A stretch of DNA of 64,000 bases from Tolypothrix sp. PCC 7712 (GCF_025860405.1 NZ_CP063785.1:3286001-3350000), one strand, 5' to 3'. Counted from the stretch's first letter, positions 9,721 to 19,080 are shown. Program-made: numbers and translations. The notes: a model not told the origin generated them from the sequence alone.

Positions 9721-10278
9721 ATGACTATCGAACGATTACCCCAAAAACATTATCCCAAGGCTGAACTTGGGCGGCGCGGTATGGCGTTGGGATTAGATTT
9801 CTTTGTTGTCTGGTTAATTAGTGCCTTTTTGGGAAACAGCAATTTAGGCATTCAGGTGATGCAAATTTTTGTGTTTGCGATCGCTTGGATAGTTTTACGG
9901 GTACTAGTTGTATATAACAACCAGGGACAAAGTTTAGGGCGTTGGGCTTTTGACCTCAAAATTTTGGAAGTCGAAGAGGGAGAGGTTGTAGGCAGAATTC
10001 CGACTCTGCTAGCATTGCTAAAGCGCGAAGCGATAACTGCTTTGGGTGCTATTTGCGTGGCAATTGCCTTAGGCAATATTCGCGCCAACCCCACTGCTAT
10101 ACTGCTAGTAATTCCTCTGGCGATTGACTGTGGTATAGCCTTTAATGATACCCAGTTGCGTCAAGCTTTGCATGACCGCTATTCAGGAACTATCATCGTT
10201 TCGTCGCGTCGTGGCTATTCGCTAGATATAAAAGTCAAGCGATTAGTTGAAAATTTACGGCGGAATGTGAGAAGATAG
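9721..10278 (+). CDS. RDD family membrane protein
   Basis: 185 residues with three or four hydrophobic segments. The RDD signature is seen in GRRGMALGLDFFVVWLI (~18-34), and GQSLGRWAFDLKI (~71-83) matches the second conserved block of the family. RDD proteins are small integral membrane proteins; some act in ion transport, but most are uncharacterised. It precedes rpmG-rpsR by 43 bases on the same strand and could be cotranscribed with them. The start follows a CCCCAGT array with no Shine-Dalgarno. Confidence 0.82.
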   Translation: MTIERLPQKHYPKAELGRRGMALGLDFFVVWLISAFLGNSNLGIQVMQIFVFAIAWIVLRVLVVYNNQGQSLGRWAFDLKILEVEEGEVVGRIPTLLALLKREAITALGAICVAIALGNIRANPTAILLVIPLAIDCGIAFNDTQLRQALHDRYSGTIIVSSRRGYSLDIKVKRLVENLRRNVRR

Positions 10279-10321
10279 TCATTTGTGTTAATTCTCTCCA
10301 GGCTTTACGGTTTGAAAGATT

Positions 10322-10516
10322 ATGGCTAAGAGTAAAGGTGTCCGCATCATCGTGACACTAGAATGTACCGAATGTCGCACTAACGCTAACAAGCGCACCC
10401 CTGGTGTTTCCCGGTATACCACCACGAAAAATCGGCGTAACACCACCAACCGATTAGAACTGAAAAAGTTCTGTTCTCATTGCAACACACACACAGTCCA
10501 CAAGGAAATTAAGTAA
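10322..10516 (+). CDS. rpmG: 50S ribosomal protein L33
   Basis: 64 residues, the typical bacterial L33 length. The sequence shows the family core ([26 protein letters not shown]) and keeps the zinc-type cysteine pairs CTEC and CSHC, so it is a C+ form. It is a large-subunit protein. The rpsR start follows its stop by two bases, giving the usual cyanobacterial rpmG-rpsR pair. Confidence 0.97.
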   Translation: MAKSKGVRIIVTLECTECRTNANKRTPGVSRYTTTKNRRNTTNRLELKKFCSHCNTHTVHKEIK

Positions 10517-10518
10517 AA

Positions 10519-10734
10519 ATGAGTTACTACCGTCGTCGTCTGTCTCCGATCAAGCCGGGAGAACCAATAGATTATAAAGATGTTGATTTGTTGCGGAAGT
10601 TTGTCACAGAGCGCGGTAAAATCCTGCCACGGCGGATTACTGGGCTGACATCTCAGCAACAGAGAGATTTAACATTGGCGATTAAACGTGCCCGGATTGT
10701 GGCATTGTTGCCGTTTATCAATGCGGAAGGCTAA
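10519..10734 (+). CDS. rpsR: 30S ribosomal protein S18
   Basis: 71 residues. Conserved S18 features: a basic N-terminus, the [21 protein letters not shown] block, and [26 protein letters not shown]. It is a small-subunit platform protein pairing with S6. It starts two bases after the L33 stop and is translationally linked. A hairpin and the RNase II-type gene follow on the same strand. Confidence 0.97.
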   Translation: MSYYRRRLSPIKPGEPIDYKDVDLLRKFVTERGKILPRRITGLTSQQQRDLTLAIKRARIVALLPFINAEG

Positions 10735-10880
10735 TTCCCGTTGGAAACGAGAATTTTAGGTTCTGGATGATCTCAAGCAGCTGCGTTGATAATATATGTA
10801 GCTGCAAATTTTTATATTCCAAAATCTAAAATTTCAGAAAGTTCAGTGTAGAATCGTGTTCTACAATCTAAAAAATCAGC

Positions 10881-10919
10881 AGATTTTGGATTTAGTAGTT
10901 ATTATTTAATCCAAAATCT
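10881..10919 (+). terminator. Hairpin between rpsR and the RNase gene
   Basis: Perfect 12-bp inverted repeat (AGATTTTGGATT and its complement) with a 15-base AT-rich loop, in a region with further CCAAAATCTAAAAT repeats. It could be an attenuator or processing site between ribosomal and RNase genes, or simply repeat-derived. There is no clean T-run, so termination is unproven. Confidence 0.4.
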
Positions 10920-10955
10920 AAAATTTATTCGTACACCAAATTAATTGCGAGAGTT

Positions 10956-13007
10956 GTGGAGAAGGGGACGCTAGTTGAATTTAGGGTTCAAGGCGATCGC
11001 CGTCTGGGAGTCGTAGATCGCCCAGATGGAAAGACCCGCTGGTTTGTGGTAGATGAACGCAGTCAATCCCACAGCCTCGCGCCTAGACAAATTACTTATA
11101 CTGTTAACGGACAAACCTTCAAGCCGTCTGAGATTAGCAGCTTTTTAGAGCAGGTAAAGCCGTATCTCGACCCATCTAGCTTAGAAGTTGCCTGGGAATT
11201 ATTGGTTGAGGATGGAGAAACAGTCACTCCAGTGGCAATGGCGAATCTGCTGTTTTCTCAAACAGATGCACCGCTTTGTTACGCCGCCCATTGCTTGTTA
11301 TCAGACGACAAACTTTATTTCAAGCAAAAAGGCGATGCGTATGAACCACGGACAACCACTCAGGTAGCAGAACGCAAACACCAGCTAGAAGTAGAAGCCC
11401 TCAAAGCTAGGGGACAGCAGGAATTTTTAGCGCGTGTAGAACAAGCCTTGGCAGGCGAAACTGTGGAATGGCAACGTCACGATCGCCAGCGTTTAGAAGC
11501 AATTGAAAAATATGCAGCTCTACTAGCTGATGTGGTACGGATGGGAGTAAATTATGATTCTCTGTCTCGGGCTTATCCACCACCAGCACAAGTATTAGAA
11601 ACCATGACTATGCTGGGACGTGCCGCAACTCCCCAGGGCGCATTACAACTTTTGGTAGATTTGGGTTGGTGGAGTCCCAATGAAAACTTATTCTTGCGTC
11701 GTTCGTCCATTCCCGTTCAGTTTCCTAGCAAGGTATTAGAAGTGGCGCAGCAGCGTATGGATTCCCCGCCGTCCGATCTAGATACAAATCGCCTAGATTT
11801 GACTCACCTGAAGGTGTACACAATTGATGATGAAAGTACTACAGAAATCGACGATGGTCTAAGTTGGGAATCGCTAGCTGATAGGCGAGAACGTCTGTGG
11901 GTACATATTGCCGATCCCACCCGCTTATTAATGCCAGAAGATGAATTAGACCTAGAAGCCAGGAAACGGGGAAGTACAGTTTATTTGCCTACTGGGATGA
12001 TTCCCATGTTCCCTGAAGTTTTGGCAACTGGCCCCATGAGTCTGGTACAGGGAAGGGTGTGTTGTGCCCTGAGTTTTGGCATTATTTTAGATGAGACTGG
12101 GCAAGTAGAAGATTTTAGTATTCATCCCAGCTTAATTAAGCCGACATACCGCCTCACCTACGAAGATGTCGATGAGATGCTGGAATTAGGTGTACAAGCA
12201 GAACCAGAAATTGCTGCGATCGCCATGTGGGCACAACGACGCAAAAATTGGCGTTACGCCCAAGGTGCGATTAGCATCAATATGCCAGAGGCGATGATCA
12301 AAGTCAAAGGCGACGAGATCAGCATTGATATTTTAGATGATTCCTCATCACGGCAACTCGTAGCGGAAATGATGATTTTAGCTGGTGAAGTCGCCGCACG
12401 CTACGGTAAAGTTCACCAAATACCCTTACCTTTTCGCGGTCAGCCACAGCCAGAATTGCCCCCAGAACAGGAATTACTCCAGTTACCAGCTGGATTTGTT
12501 CGCGCCTGTGCCATGCGTCGCTGTATGCCCAAAAGCGAAATGAGCATTACCCCAGTGCGTCATGCTGGCTTAGGTTTGGATACCTATACTCAAGCGACTT
12601 CTCCAATCCGTCGCTACAGCGATTTGCTAACTCACTTTCAACTCAAAGCCCATTTGCGCGGTGAAGTTCTACCCTTCTCCGCCGAACAGCTTAAAGAAGT
12701 GATGATGACCGTCACCAGTATCACCCAAGAAGTGACAATGGTAGAACGGCAAACTAATAGATATTACGCTTTAGAATATTTACGTCGTTACCCAGATCAA
12801 GTTTGGCAGGTAACAGTTTTGATGTGGCTGCGAGAAGATAGCAATTTAGCCCTAATTCTCTTAGAGGATTTAGGTTTACAACTACCAATGTCTTTCCGTC
12901 GTTCGGTAAATTTAGGCGAACAGTTATTAGTAAAAGTTAGCCTTGCCGACCCGCAAAAAGATATGATTCACTTTCAAGAAATCATTTATCAAGAAGCACT
13001 TAATTAA
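10956..13007 (+). CDS. Ribonuclease II/R family exoribonuclease
   Basis: 683 residues with a GTG start. It is a 3'-5' exoribonuclease of the RNB family, processing and degrading single-stranded RNA. The N-terminus (EKGTLVEFRVQGDRRLGVV) resembles a small beta-barrel domain. The RNB core carries YTIDDESTTEIDDGLSWE (~288-305) with the metal-binding Asp residues, LWVHIADPTRLL, GAISINMPEA, and the TSPIRRYSDLLTHFQLKA motif (~547-564). It lies downstream of rpmG-rpsR, a common cyanobacterial order that links it to RNA turnover. It is shorter than E. coli RNase R and fits the cyanobacterial/plastid RNR1-like form. Confidence 0.92.
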   Translation: MEKGTLVEFRVQGDRRLGVVDRPDGKTRWFVVDERSQSHSLAPRQITYTVNGQTFKPSEISSFLEQVKPYLDPSSLEVAWELLVEDGETVTPVAMANLLFSQTDAPLCYAAHCLLSDDKLYFKQKGDAYEPRTTTQVAERKHQLEVEALKARGQQEFLARVEQALAGETVEWQRHDRQRLEAIEKYAALLADVVRMGVNYDSLSRAYPPPAQVLETMTMLGRAATPQGALQLLVDLGWWSPNENLFLRRSSIPVQFPSKVLEVAQQRMDSPPSDLDTNRLDLTHLKVYTIDDESTTEIDDGLSWESLADRRERLWVHIADPTRLLMPEDELDLEARKRGSTVYLPTGMIPMFPEVLATGPMSLVQGRVCCALSFGIILDETGQVEDFSIHPSLIKPTYRLTYEDVDEMLELGVQAEPEIAAIAMWAQRRKNWRYAQGAISINMPEAMIKVKGDEISIDILDDSSSRQLVAEMMILAGEVAARYGKVHQIPLPFRGQPQPELPPEQELLQLPAGFVRACAMRRCMPKSEMSITPVRHAGLGLDTYTQATSPIRRYSDLLTHFQLKAHLRGEVLPFSAEQLKEVMMTVTSITQEVTMVERQTNRYYALEYLRRYPDQVWQVTVLMWLREDSNLALILLEDLGLQLPMSFRRSVNLGEQLLVKVSLADPQKDMIHFQEIIYQEALN

Positions 13008-13014
13008 AGCGTCA

Positions 13015-13090
13015 GCGTCCTTGTAAAACCTTCTCCAGTCGCAGAAGCCAGCTTCTCTACGAGAGGCTGCGCCAACGCTTAACGCGTATG
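13015..13090. repeat. Short dispersed GC-rich repeat
   Basis: Contains GCTTCTCTACGAGAGGCTGC and GCGCCAACGC, a compact inverted-repeat motif of a type scattered through Nostocales intergenic DNA. It lies between convergent genes and may help termination. Confidence 0.45.
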
Positions 13091-13099
13091 CTATCTCTG

Positions 13100-13327
13100 C
13101 TACTTCTGCTTTTGTTCAGGTTGAGCAGCTTGTGGCAATATAGATTGGTCTTGATCGTTAGTGTTCAGAGGTACGTTTAAATGTTTCCTTGCCATCTGTT
13201 CAGCGATTGAGCGGTCTTGTTCGTTTGCAAACTGACTCTCATCTAACAAATGCTCGCTCGTCGCTGCTTGATCTCGGTTGGGCTTGCTGCCATTTTTCCA
13301 CCTGTATTTAAAATCCATAAGTGTCAA
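13100..13327 (-). CDS. Small hydrophilic hypothetical protein
   Basis: 75 residues (72 if it starts at the second Met, MDFKYRW). No recognised domain, signal or membrane segment. It is polar, rich in Asn, Gln, Asp and Lys, with a basic N-terminus and the low-complexity tail QAAQPEQKQK. It converges on the RNase gene. Codon use looks ordinary and it is probably a real short gene, but this rests only on ORF length and plausible composition. Confidence 0.5.
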   Translation of the reverse strand: MTLMDFKYRWKNGSKPNRDQAATSEHLLDESQFANEQDRSIAEQMARKHLNVPLNTNDQDQSILPQAAQPEQKQK

Positions 13328-13558
13328 AGCAAGTAAACTGCAATTTGTTGCTACGGTCTTAATATTAGGTAGGAATAAAATATTGTGCTTCTACCATAAG
13401 TTCCAACTAGATTAGTACCTCAAAGCAGAAGTCAAAACCGCATCTGGAAATTCCATCTCTTTAGAAACAGTCTTTAAAGCCTCAGCCTAATGCTTCTAGT
13501 AGAAGAGACAGTTAATCATAAATGCATATACTGCAATTACCAAGCAATAGTTTGACGG

Positions 13559-13589
13559 GCTTCTAGTACCAGACCTACTAGAAGCTTTT
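13559..13589 (+). terminator. Rho-independent-type terminator with no upstream gene
   Basis: Perfect 10-bp stem GCTTCTAGTA / TACTAGAAGC with a 7-base loop, followed by TTTTCC. It reads on the plus strand, where the nearest upstream gene ends 550 bases away. It may mark the 3' end of a small RNA. Confidence 0.5.
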
Positions 13590-13881
13590 CCTAATTATCC
13601 ATTACTCGGATTGAAACATCTATCAAAAGATATAAAACATTTGTCATTCTTAACTAAATTAAGACTAAAGAAAGCCAGAAATAACAAGGATTTATGAGTT
13701 GAGATTTGTTACTGAATTTTGGAGAATGATACCAATTCAAATAATATTTGCCACACATCAATATATGCTAGAGGACAAGGCAATGCCTTGCCCCTACAAT
13801 CTGTCGCGTTCTTTTTTTAAATTGGTGTGAGTATTATTAGATTATTGTTTAACGTGCCACAAAAGTAGTTGTAAATACACA

Positions 13882-13907
13882 TAGGGGCGTAAAGCTTTGC
13901 GCCCCTA
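13882..13907. terminator. GC-rich inverted repeat downstream of spoIID-like gene
   Basis: 26-base near-palindrome (TAGGGGCGTAAAG and its near-complement), 46 bases past the stop of the leftward gene. Related sequences are dispersed repeats in Nostocales, so a terminator role is inference. Confidence 0.4.
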
Positions 13908-13952
13908 CTAATGGAATCATAAGCCAATAAAGATATTAACTTGATAAGTAAA

Positions 13953-15101
13953 CTACTTTGCTTGAATAGGCGTAAGGGCTACACCTTGATAATAATGTCC
14001 TAAAATTTGGAGGTGGTTTGCTCCACGTCGAGCTAAATTGTAAGCTCCCCACTGGCTCATCCCTAAAGCGTGGCCGTAGCCTAAACCTTGGAGAATAAAA
14101 CTGCCATCTGCACCTCTTGTTACACGAAAACGGGTACTTTTCAGCCTGAGTGCAGTACGCACTTCTTCTCCCTGTAAAACTTTCGTACCTTTATCGCCAA
14201 CAATTTTTAGGACTTTCACACTTTGGAAGGGTGAGAAGGCTTCGGGAACTACATCCTTAACATTGCCTACACCAGAAATACGGGAACTAATTTCAGTAGG
14301 CGAGAATGTTTTTACCCAACTACATTCGCTAATATTTTGATCGTAGTCTTGAACAGCCCGCAGGTAAGGTTCCTTACTTTGCCAAACATCTTCGACATTC
14401 TCAGTATGTCCACCAGAACAAGCATGGAAGACAGAGAGAATAATTTGGTTTTGGTAGGTTAGTACCTGTCCAGCTGTACCATCTACGGCGGCGTAGGTAG
14501 TAGGAGTTTCGCTACTAACACCTTTGTAAATTTGCCAGCGATCAGGAGTATCGCCTAGATCATAAATGGGATTGCGATTACGTTGTCTTTCACGTTCGTA
14601 GAGAGCGTAGGTACGAGCTGCGATCGCCTGTGCTTTGAGTGCTTCTTGGGGCCATTGGGCATCCATTTCGCCACCAATCACACTGTAGAGATATTCTTCC
14701 ATATCTACCCAGTTGACAGCACTTAAGCCTTTTTCTGTAGCAACAACTAAAGTTCTACCACGATACCAGCGATCGCCAATATAAACGAATCCTTTACCTG
14801 TTGGCTCAATCCAAAATAAACCAGATTGCCATTTATCCAAAGCTACTCCCCCAGGAACAGCTTGGGCATAGAATGAATTCATCGCTGGTAATTGACCCAA
14901 AGTCCTACCAGTACTATCTTTGACGCTTGCTGGTGTCGAACTACCAACTTTTACCTGATTAACATCTCTTTCAATGGCGACGCGTAGAATTACAGATGCT
15001 TGTGCTGGTGCAACCAAAGCTATCCACAACAGGAAAGTTACCCACCAATGTCGTCCTTTAATCGGGGAAAGTAAAGAGCCAAGTAAAACTTTAAATTTCA
15101 T
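13953..15101 (-). CDS. SpoIID/LytB domain protein, secreted
   Basis: 382 residues. An N-terminal signal-type sequence (WWVTFLLWIALVAPAQAS) predicts export. The SpoIID domain follows: residues from ~120 include GLSAVNWVDMEEYLYSVIGGEM, AQAIAARTYALYE, SACSGGHTENVEDVW-like text and the terminal GYGHALGMSQWGAYNLA block with ILGHYYQGV. In Bacillus, SpoIID is a lytic transglycosylase acting on denuded glycan; cyanobacterial members probably remodel peptidoglycan, but direct evidence is lacking. It stands alone. Length is typical for cyanobacterial members. Confidence 0.88.
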   Translation of the reverse strand: MKFKVLLGSLLSPIKGRHWWVTFLLWIALVAPAQASVILRVAIERDVNQVKVGSSTPASVKDSTGRTLGQLPAMNSFYAQAVPGGVALDKWQSGLFWIEPTGKGFVYIGDRWYRGRTLVVATEKGLSAVNWVDMEEYLYSVIGGEMDAQWPQEALKAQAIAARTYALYERERQRNRNPIYDLGDTPDRWQIYKGVSSETPTTYAAVDGTAGQVLTYQNQIILSVFHACSGGHTENVEDVWQSKEPYLRAVQDYDQNISECSWVKTFSPTEISSRISGVGNVKDVVPEAFSPFQSVKVLKIVGDKGTKVLQGEEVRTALRLKSTRFRVTRGADGSFILQGLGYGHALGMSQWGAYNLARRGANHLQILGHYYQGVALTPIQAK

Positions 15102-15459
15102 GCCTATGGTTTAATCACATTAGTATCTTTTTGACGCTTTGGAGTTATCGCATCCACAAGATGAGACGCTTTACCATCGCTGGAGGTTGCTACCTTTTAC
15201 TAATTATGCATATTTAATTTAAATTAATACCTCTTAATGAAATTACTGCTGGCAATATTAAATTGATTTAGCAAGAGAAAATTTATTTGAGTCAAAAGTC
15301 AAGAGTTGTAGAGACGTGATTCATCGCGTCTTTACTCAGGTAATCTACAGATAATCGTAAGGGCACAATATATTATTGTGCCCTTAGCTGTGTACTTCAT
15401 TTACCTACAATTGCTGTAACTACTAAAACTTGAGCGAACAGTGCTGTTTATGGAAGACC
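15102..15459. other. Intergenic region with two hairpin repeats
   Basis: 358 bases between same-strand genes; it should include the spoIID-like promoter. Two inverted repeats: around 15308-15335 (GTAGAGACGTGATTCATCGC type, a common Nostocales repeat), and a perfect 13-bp stem at 15358-15386 (TAAGGGCACAATA). No ORF. Confidence 0.5.
15358..15386 (-). terminator. Hairpin downstream of the sulfate operon
   Basis: Perfect 13-bp stem TAAGGGCACAATA / TATTGTGCCCTTA with a 3-base loop, about 75 bases beyond the last gene of the leftward sulfate operon. There is no T-tract on the transcript strand, so it may stabilise the mRNA end rather than terminate. Confidence 0.4.
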
Positions 15460-15723
15460 TTACCAATTACCTTGGTTTGTATCATCCCAGACTTGTAAAG
15501 ACAATTCATCAAGATAAGACAGGGCACTTTGAATTTGTGTATCTGTTCCTTGTAGTTCTAGGTCAAACCAACCATCCCCAACAGCATTAGCTCCCAAAAT
15601 TGCCGCAGTAATATTCACAGTTACACCATATTCAGAAACAAGGCGAGAAATCACAGGTTCTTGGTGATAGTCCTTAGGAATTCTCAGTCTTATACGTTTG
15701 GTAAGTGAATTGTTATTTGTCAT
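15460..15723 (-). CDS. NIL domain protein
   Basis: 87 residues and essentially one NIL domain (ferredoxin-like ACT-type fold also found at the C-terminus of MetN-type ABC ATPases). Visible: KRIRLRIPKDYHQEPVISRL (~9-28), then GVTVNITAAILG and the GDGWFDLELQGTDTQIQSALSYL block. NIL domains bind small ligands such as sulfur amino acids in MetN. Here it is the last gene of sbpA-cysT-cysW-NIL, so a sulfur-sensing or regulatory role in sulfate uptake is a reasonable inference. The gap to cysW is filled with a heptad array. Confidence 0.85.
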   Translation of the reverse strand: MTNNNSLTKRIRLRIPKDYHQEPVISRLVSEYGVTVNITAAILGANAVGDGWFDLELQGTDTQIQSALSYLDELSLQVWDDTNQGNW

Positions 15724-15837
15724 TTGTCATTTGTCATTTGTCATTTGGTAATGGGTAATGGGTAATTGGTAATTGGAATTAAGAATTTTTCCCCTGCCCC
15801 CTGCCTCTCCAGTCCCCAGTCCCCAGTCCCAACCAAC
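15724..15837. repeat. Composite heptanucleotide repeat array
   Basis: Four TCATTTG units, then GGTAATG/GGTAATT units, an AT spacer, CCCCTGCCCC, then CCCCAGT units. Same module order as at 7912 and 22172. It separates cysW from the NIL gene inside the operon. Confidence 0.85.
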
Positions 15838-16713
15838 TCATTCCACATCCTTAATGCGGGTCTTGCGTTCTAAAATTTCTTTCAATACCAGGGTGACAAC
15901 TGCTAGCAGTGCCAAAAGTACAGCAGCAGAGAAGGCAGCTTCAGTTTCATACTGTTTGTAAGCATCTTCTACAAATAGCGGTAAACTCTGGGTTTTATCA
16001 GCGATATTGCCAGATACAACCGAAACTGCGCCAAATTCGCCCATTGCTCTGGCATTGGTGAGAATTAGTCCGTAAAGTAAACCCCAACGAATACTAGGTA
16101 AGGTAACACGCCAAAATGTCTGCCAATCATTTGCACCTAATGTTCTGGCGGCTTCTTCTTGATCGCTGCCAAATTCTTCTAAAACGGGAATTACTTCCCT
16201 GGCAACAAAGGGCATACTTACAAATGATGTAGCTAGTACCATGCCCGGAAAAGCAAAGATAATTTGAATATCATGTGCTTGTAGCCAAGGGCCAAACCAG
16301 CCATTGCGCCCATAAAGCAGTACAATCATTAACCCTGCAACTACTGGCGAGATTGAAAAAGGCAGGTCAATAATACTCAAAACTATCGCCTTACCAGGAA
16401 ATTTGTGACGCGCGATCGCCCAAGCTGCACAAAGCCCAAATACTGTATTTAGTGGTACAGATATCAGCGCTAGTAACAGTGTTAGCCAAGCTGCGTGGAG
16501 AAAGGCGGGTTTAGATAAATTGGCAAAGAACGGGCCTATACCTTTGCCAAAGGCTTGAATAAAAACATTGAGTGCTGGGATATATTGCACCAAAGCTAAA
16601 TAGGCGATCGCAATCCCAATTAACAGTGCTGGTACCCAACTCTTGGTTTGTTTGGGCTTGATTGTAGGTTGATCAGCTGGAGAGGAGTGAAAACTTGGCT
16701 CATTTACCGTCAT
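15838..16713 (-). CDS. cysW: Sulfate ABC transporter permease CysW
   Basis: 291 residues, six membrane segments. It is the second membrane subunit of the sulfate/thiosulfate importer. The EAA loop [21 protein letters not shown] (~188-208) is followed by [15 protein letters not shown], characteristic of CysT/CysW permeases. The ATG overlaps the end of cysT by 14 bases, so the two are translationally coupled. The extra N-terminal residues before [15 protein letters not shown] are polar. CysT and CysW are related but separate genes. Confidence 0.95.
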   Translation of the reverse strand: MTVNEPSFHSSPADQPTIKPKQTKSWVPALLIGIAIAYLALVQYIPALNVFIQAFGKGIGPFFANLSKPAFLHAAWLTLLLALISVPLNTVFGLCAAWAIARHKFPGKAIVLSIIDLPFSISPVVAGLMIVLLYGRNGWFGPWLQAHDIQIIFAFPGMVLATSFVSMPFVAREVIPVLEEFGSDQEEAARTLGANDWQTFWRVTLPSIRWGLLYGLILTNARAMGEFGAVSVVSGNIADKTQSLPLFVEDAYKQYETEAAFSAAVLLALLAVVTLVLKEILERKTRIKDVE

Positions 16714-17569
16714 ATCTTCTTGACCAGGCTTGTAAGAGATTAATTGCTAAAAGCAGCACCAAGGAAATTGTCAGCAAAACCATGCCGATGACAGTTGCAC
16801 CGGAATAGTCATACTGTTCTAAGCGTTGAAAAATTAACACTGGTGCAATTAAATCTTGGTACGGTGTATTAGAAGAAATAATTACAGTAGAGCCATATTC
16901 CCCGACTGCACGGGAGAAACCCAAAGCAATACCAGTCAGAATTGTGGGAAATAAAGGCGGTAAAATTACTTTCCAAAAAGTCTGCCATTGAGAAGCACCT
17001 AATGACCAAGCGGCTTCTTCAATTTCATGTTCCATTTCCTGAAGCACAGGCTGCACCGTCCGCACAACAAATGGTAGCGAGATAAAAATCATTGCTACCG
17101 CAACCCCTGTACGAGTGAATGATACCTTCAATCCCAATGGTGCTAACAGTGAACCAATCCAGCCATTATCACTATATACTGTCGCTAATGTTAAACCTGC
17201 TACCGATGTCGGCAGGGCAAACGGTAAATCTACGGTAGCATCAATGATCCGTTTTAAGGGGAAGTCATAGCGCACCAAAACCCATGCTATCAGAGTTCCA
17301 AAAACCCCATTGAGCAGAGCCGCAAACAATGAGGTAACAAAGGTGACATTATAAGTAGCTAGTGCTAGAGGACTAGTAGCTATTTCCCAAAATCTAGCTG
17401 GCGGCTCCGTACTCGCTTTCAGAAACATCGCCGCGATCGGGAGAAATAACATGACTGTGAGGTAGCCGAAAGTGATTCGCCAAGTCCAGGGAATCTGACG
17501 TAACTTATTAAGAAACTTTTTCCAGCCCGGAGTTTCGCGATCAACTTCAAAAGAAGGAGATATAGCCAT
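16700..17569 (-). CDS. cysT: Sulfate ABC transporter permease CysT
   Basis: 289 residues from the ATG at 17569 (MAISPSFEV). An upstream in-frame TTG (17584) would add five residues from the bordering TTGACCC repeat and is less likely. It has six membrane segments, the EAA loop [21 protein letters not shown] and the ...[13 protein letters not shown] motif typical of CysT. It forms a heterodimeric channel with CysW. It lies 104 bases after sbpA, separated by repeats, and overlaps cysW by 14 bases. The ATPase gene cysA is not in this operon. Confidence 0.95.
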   Translation of the reverse strand: MAISPSFEVDRETPGWKKFLNKLRQIPWTWRITFGYLTVMLFLPIAAMFLKASTEPPARFWEIATSPLALATYNVTFVTSLFAALLNGVFGTLIAWVLVRYDFPLKRIIDATVDLPFALPTSVAGLTLATVYSDNGWIGSLLAPLGLKVSFTRTGVAVAMIFISLPFVVRTVQPVLQEMEHEIEEAAWSLGASQWQTFWKVILPPLFPTILTGIALGFSRAVGEYGSTVIISSNTPYQDLIAPVLIFQRLEQYDYSGATVIGMVLLTISLVLLLAINLLQAWSRRYDGK

Positions 17570-17581
17570 AGTGAAAAGCGT

Positions 17582-17673
17582 CAAGGGTCAACAGTCAAAG
17601 TTCAAGGGTCAAGGGTCAAGGGTTAATGGTTAAGGGTCATTTTCCCATTACCCATTACCCAATCCCCATTACC
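17582..17673. repeat. Heptad repeats (TTGACCC and CCCATTA types)
   Basis: Tandem CAAGGGT/CAACAGT-like units then CCCATTA units between sbpA and cysT. They lie within the sulfate operon transcript and could affect differential expression of the abundant binding protein versus the permeases. Confidence 0.75.
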
Positions 17674-18819
17674 CTACCGTTTATTTTTGGCTTGAATTTG
17701 GTCAAAAACTGCACCATCAGCAAAGAACTTCTTGTTGATTGCATCCCAACCACCGAAGTCTTTAACTGTACCTAAAGTTTTGACTTTAGGAAACTTGTCT
17801 GCAACTTCTTTAGTATTTGCTACTGTCTCATCTACAGGTCTAAATCCAAGTTTGGCAAACTCTTGTTGTGCTTCTGGAGTGTACAAGTATTTTGCAAAAG
17901 CTTCAGCAACTTCACGGTTACCATGTTTGTCAACGTTTTTATCGACTACAGCAACCGGATTATCAATAGATATGTTCACATCCGGGATAATAGAAGTGAC
18001 TTTTTCACCTTTTTGTTCTGCTAGGACAATTTCGTTTTCGTAATTGATCAGAACGTCACCTTGACCCTGTTTAAAAAACGCATCTGTAGCTTCACGAGCA
18101 TCTTTAGTTAAGATAGGCACATTGTTATACACCTTGGTCACAAAGTCTAAAGCTTTAGCGTCATCTCCACCAGTTTTAATTACTGAATTCCACAATGCCA
18201 GGAAATTCCAACGAGCAACGCCTGAGGTTTTGGGATCGGCGGTAATTAATTTGACACCATCTTGTGCTAGGTCGGCCCAGGTTTGAATACCTTTAGGATT
18301 GTCTGGACGAGTTACTAATGCTGCTACAGATTTAGAGACAATACCATCATTAGGAACCTCTTTTTCCCACCCTGCTTGGATTAATCCTGCCTTTTCAATC
18401 TTTTGAGTATCTGCAGCCAGTGCTAGGTGAACAACATCTGCTTCCAAACCATCAATTACAGCACGAGTTTGTGAACCAGAGCCACCGTAACTTTGTTTGA
18501 AGGTGACGGTTTGGTTATGTTCTTGCTTCCATTTTTCTACAAACTTAGGAATAATAGCTTCGTGTGCTGCTTTGGTAACTGCGAAAGAAACAAGAGTTAC
18601 TTCCACATTTTGTTTGTTGGCAGCAACGTTACTAGCCGCAGGGGTTTCCGTGGCAGAATTATTATTACTACCACCAGAGCAGGCGGCGAGGGCCACACTC
18701 AATAATGTCCCTAGCAAAAACATCGATACAAAGCCTTTGAGCGAATTTAGCTTAAACCGAGTGATGATTCGCTCAATACTCAGTTGCGATCGCTTCCGGG
18801 GGCGCGGCCACAGACTCAT
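17674..18819 (-). CDS. sbpA: Sulfate-binding lipoprotein/periplasmic protein
   Basis: 381 residues. The family captures sulfate or thiosulfate outside the membrane for CysTW. The N-terminus has a long basic n-region, a hydrophobic stretch and a lipobox-like LLSVALAACSGG, so it is probably a lipoprotein. Family blocks seen: KQSYGGSGSQTRAVIDGLEADVV (~104-126), ARWNFLALWNSVIKTGG, GQGDVLINYENEIVLA, and the C-terminal GFRPVDETVA...FGGWDAINKKFFADGAVFDQIQ. An excellent GAGGAGG ribosome site supports the start at 18819. It is first gene of the operon. A C-terminal remnant of a paralogue lies upstream at 19081. Confidence 0.94.
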   Translation of the reverse strand: MSLWPRPRKRSQLSIERIITRFKLNSLKGFVSMFLLGTLLSVALAACSGGSNNNSATETPAASNVAANKQNVEVTLVSFAVTKAAHEAIIPKFVEKWKQEHNQTVTFKQSYGGSGSQTRAVIDGLEADVVHLALAADTQKIEKAGLIQAGWEKEVPNDGIVSKSVAALVTRPDNPKGIQTWADLAQDGVKLITADPKTSGVARWNFLALWNSVIKTGGDDAKALDFVTKVYNNVPILTKDAREATDAFFKQGQGDVLINYENEIVLAEQKGEKVTSIIPDVNISIDNPVAVVDKNVDKHGNREVAEAFAKYLYTPEAQQEFAKLGFRPVDETVANTKEVADKFPKVKTLGTVKDFGGWDAINKKFFADGAVFDQIQAKNKR

Positions 18820-18824
18820 TCCAG

Positions 18825-18834
18825 ATCCTCCTCT
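18825..18834 (-). promoter_or_regulatory. Ribosome binding site of sbpA
   Basis: Minus-strand AGAGGAGGA sits about seven bases before the ATG at 18819. It decides the start, giving the long basic N-terminus before the lipobox. It is one of the strongest Shine-Dalgarno sequences in the window. Confidence 0.75.
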
Positions 18835-19080
18835 AAAATATCTACGGTGATTCTATGGAAATACCGTATATGCACGTGGTATATAAGATAATTGCAGGTA
18901 TTGCTACTAAAAAGCAATAGGTAAACGGCGAATTCTCTATCGAGAATATGGTGTTTTTAATATTTGGTTTAGAAAATTCAAGCTATTTTTACTGAAAAAT
19001 TGTATTTTCACGCCAACATAACTTCAGATGATTTGATTGGGCGATCGCTACTCATTCATAGATTGCTAACTTTTAGATGC

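Larger units (their letters stand above)
13328..13952. other. Long intergenic region with hairpins
   Basis: 625 bases without a convincing ORF. It contains a terminator-like hairpin at 13559-13589, a repeat hairpin around 13773-13800 (GGCAATGCCTTGCCCC), and a near-perfect inverted repeat at 13882-13907 (AGGGGCG...CGCCCCT). The last lies 46 bases beyond the spoIID-like stop and could terminate that leftward gene. Confidence 0.55.

Noticed and set aside
18821..19080. Riboswitch upstream of sbpA
   Set aside because: No conserved SAM or other known riboswitch core could be recognised; only a strong ribosome site is visible.
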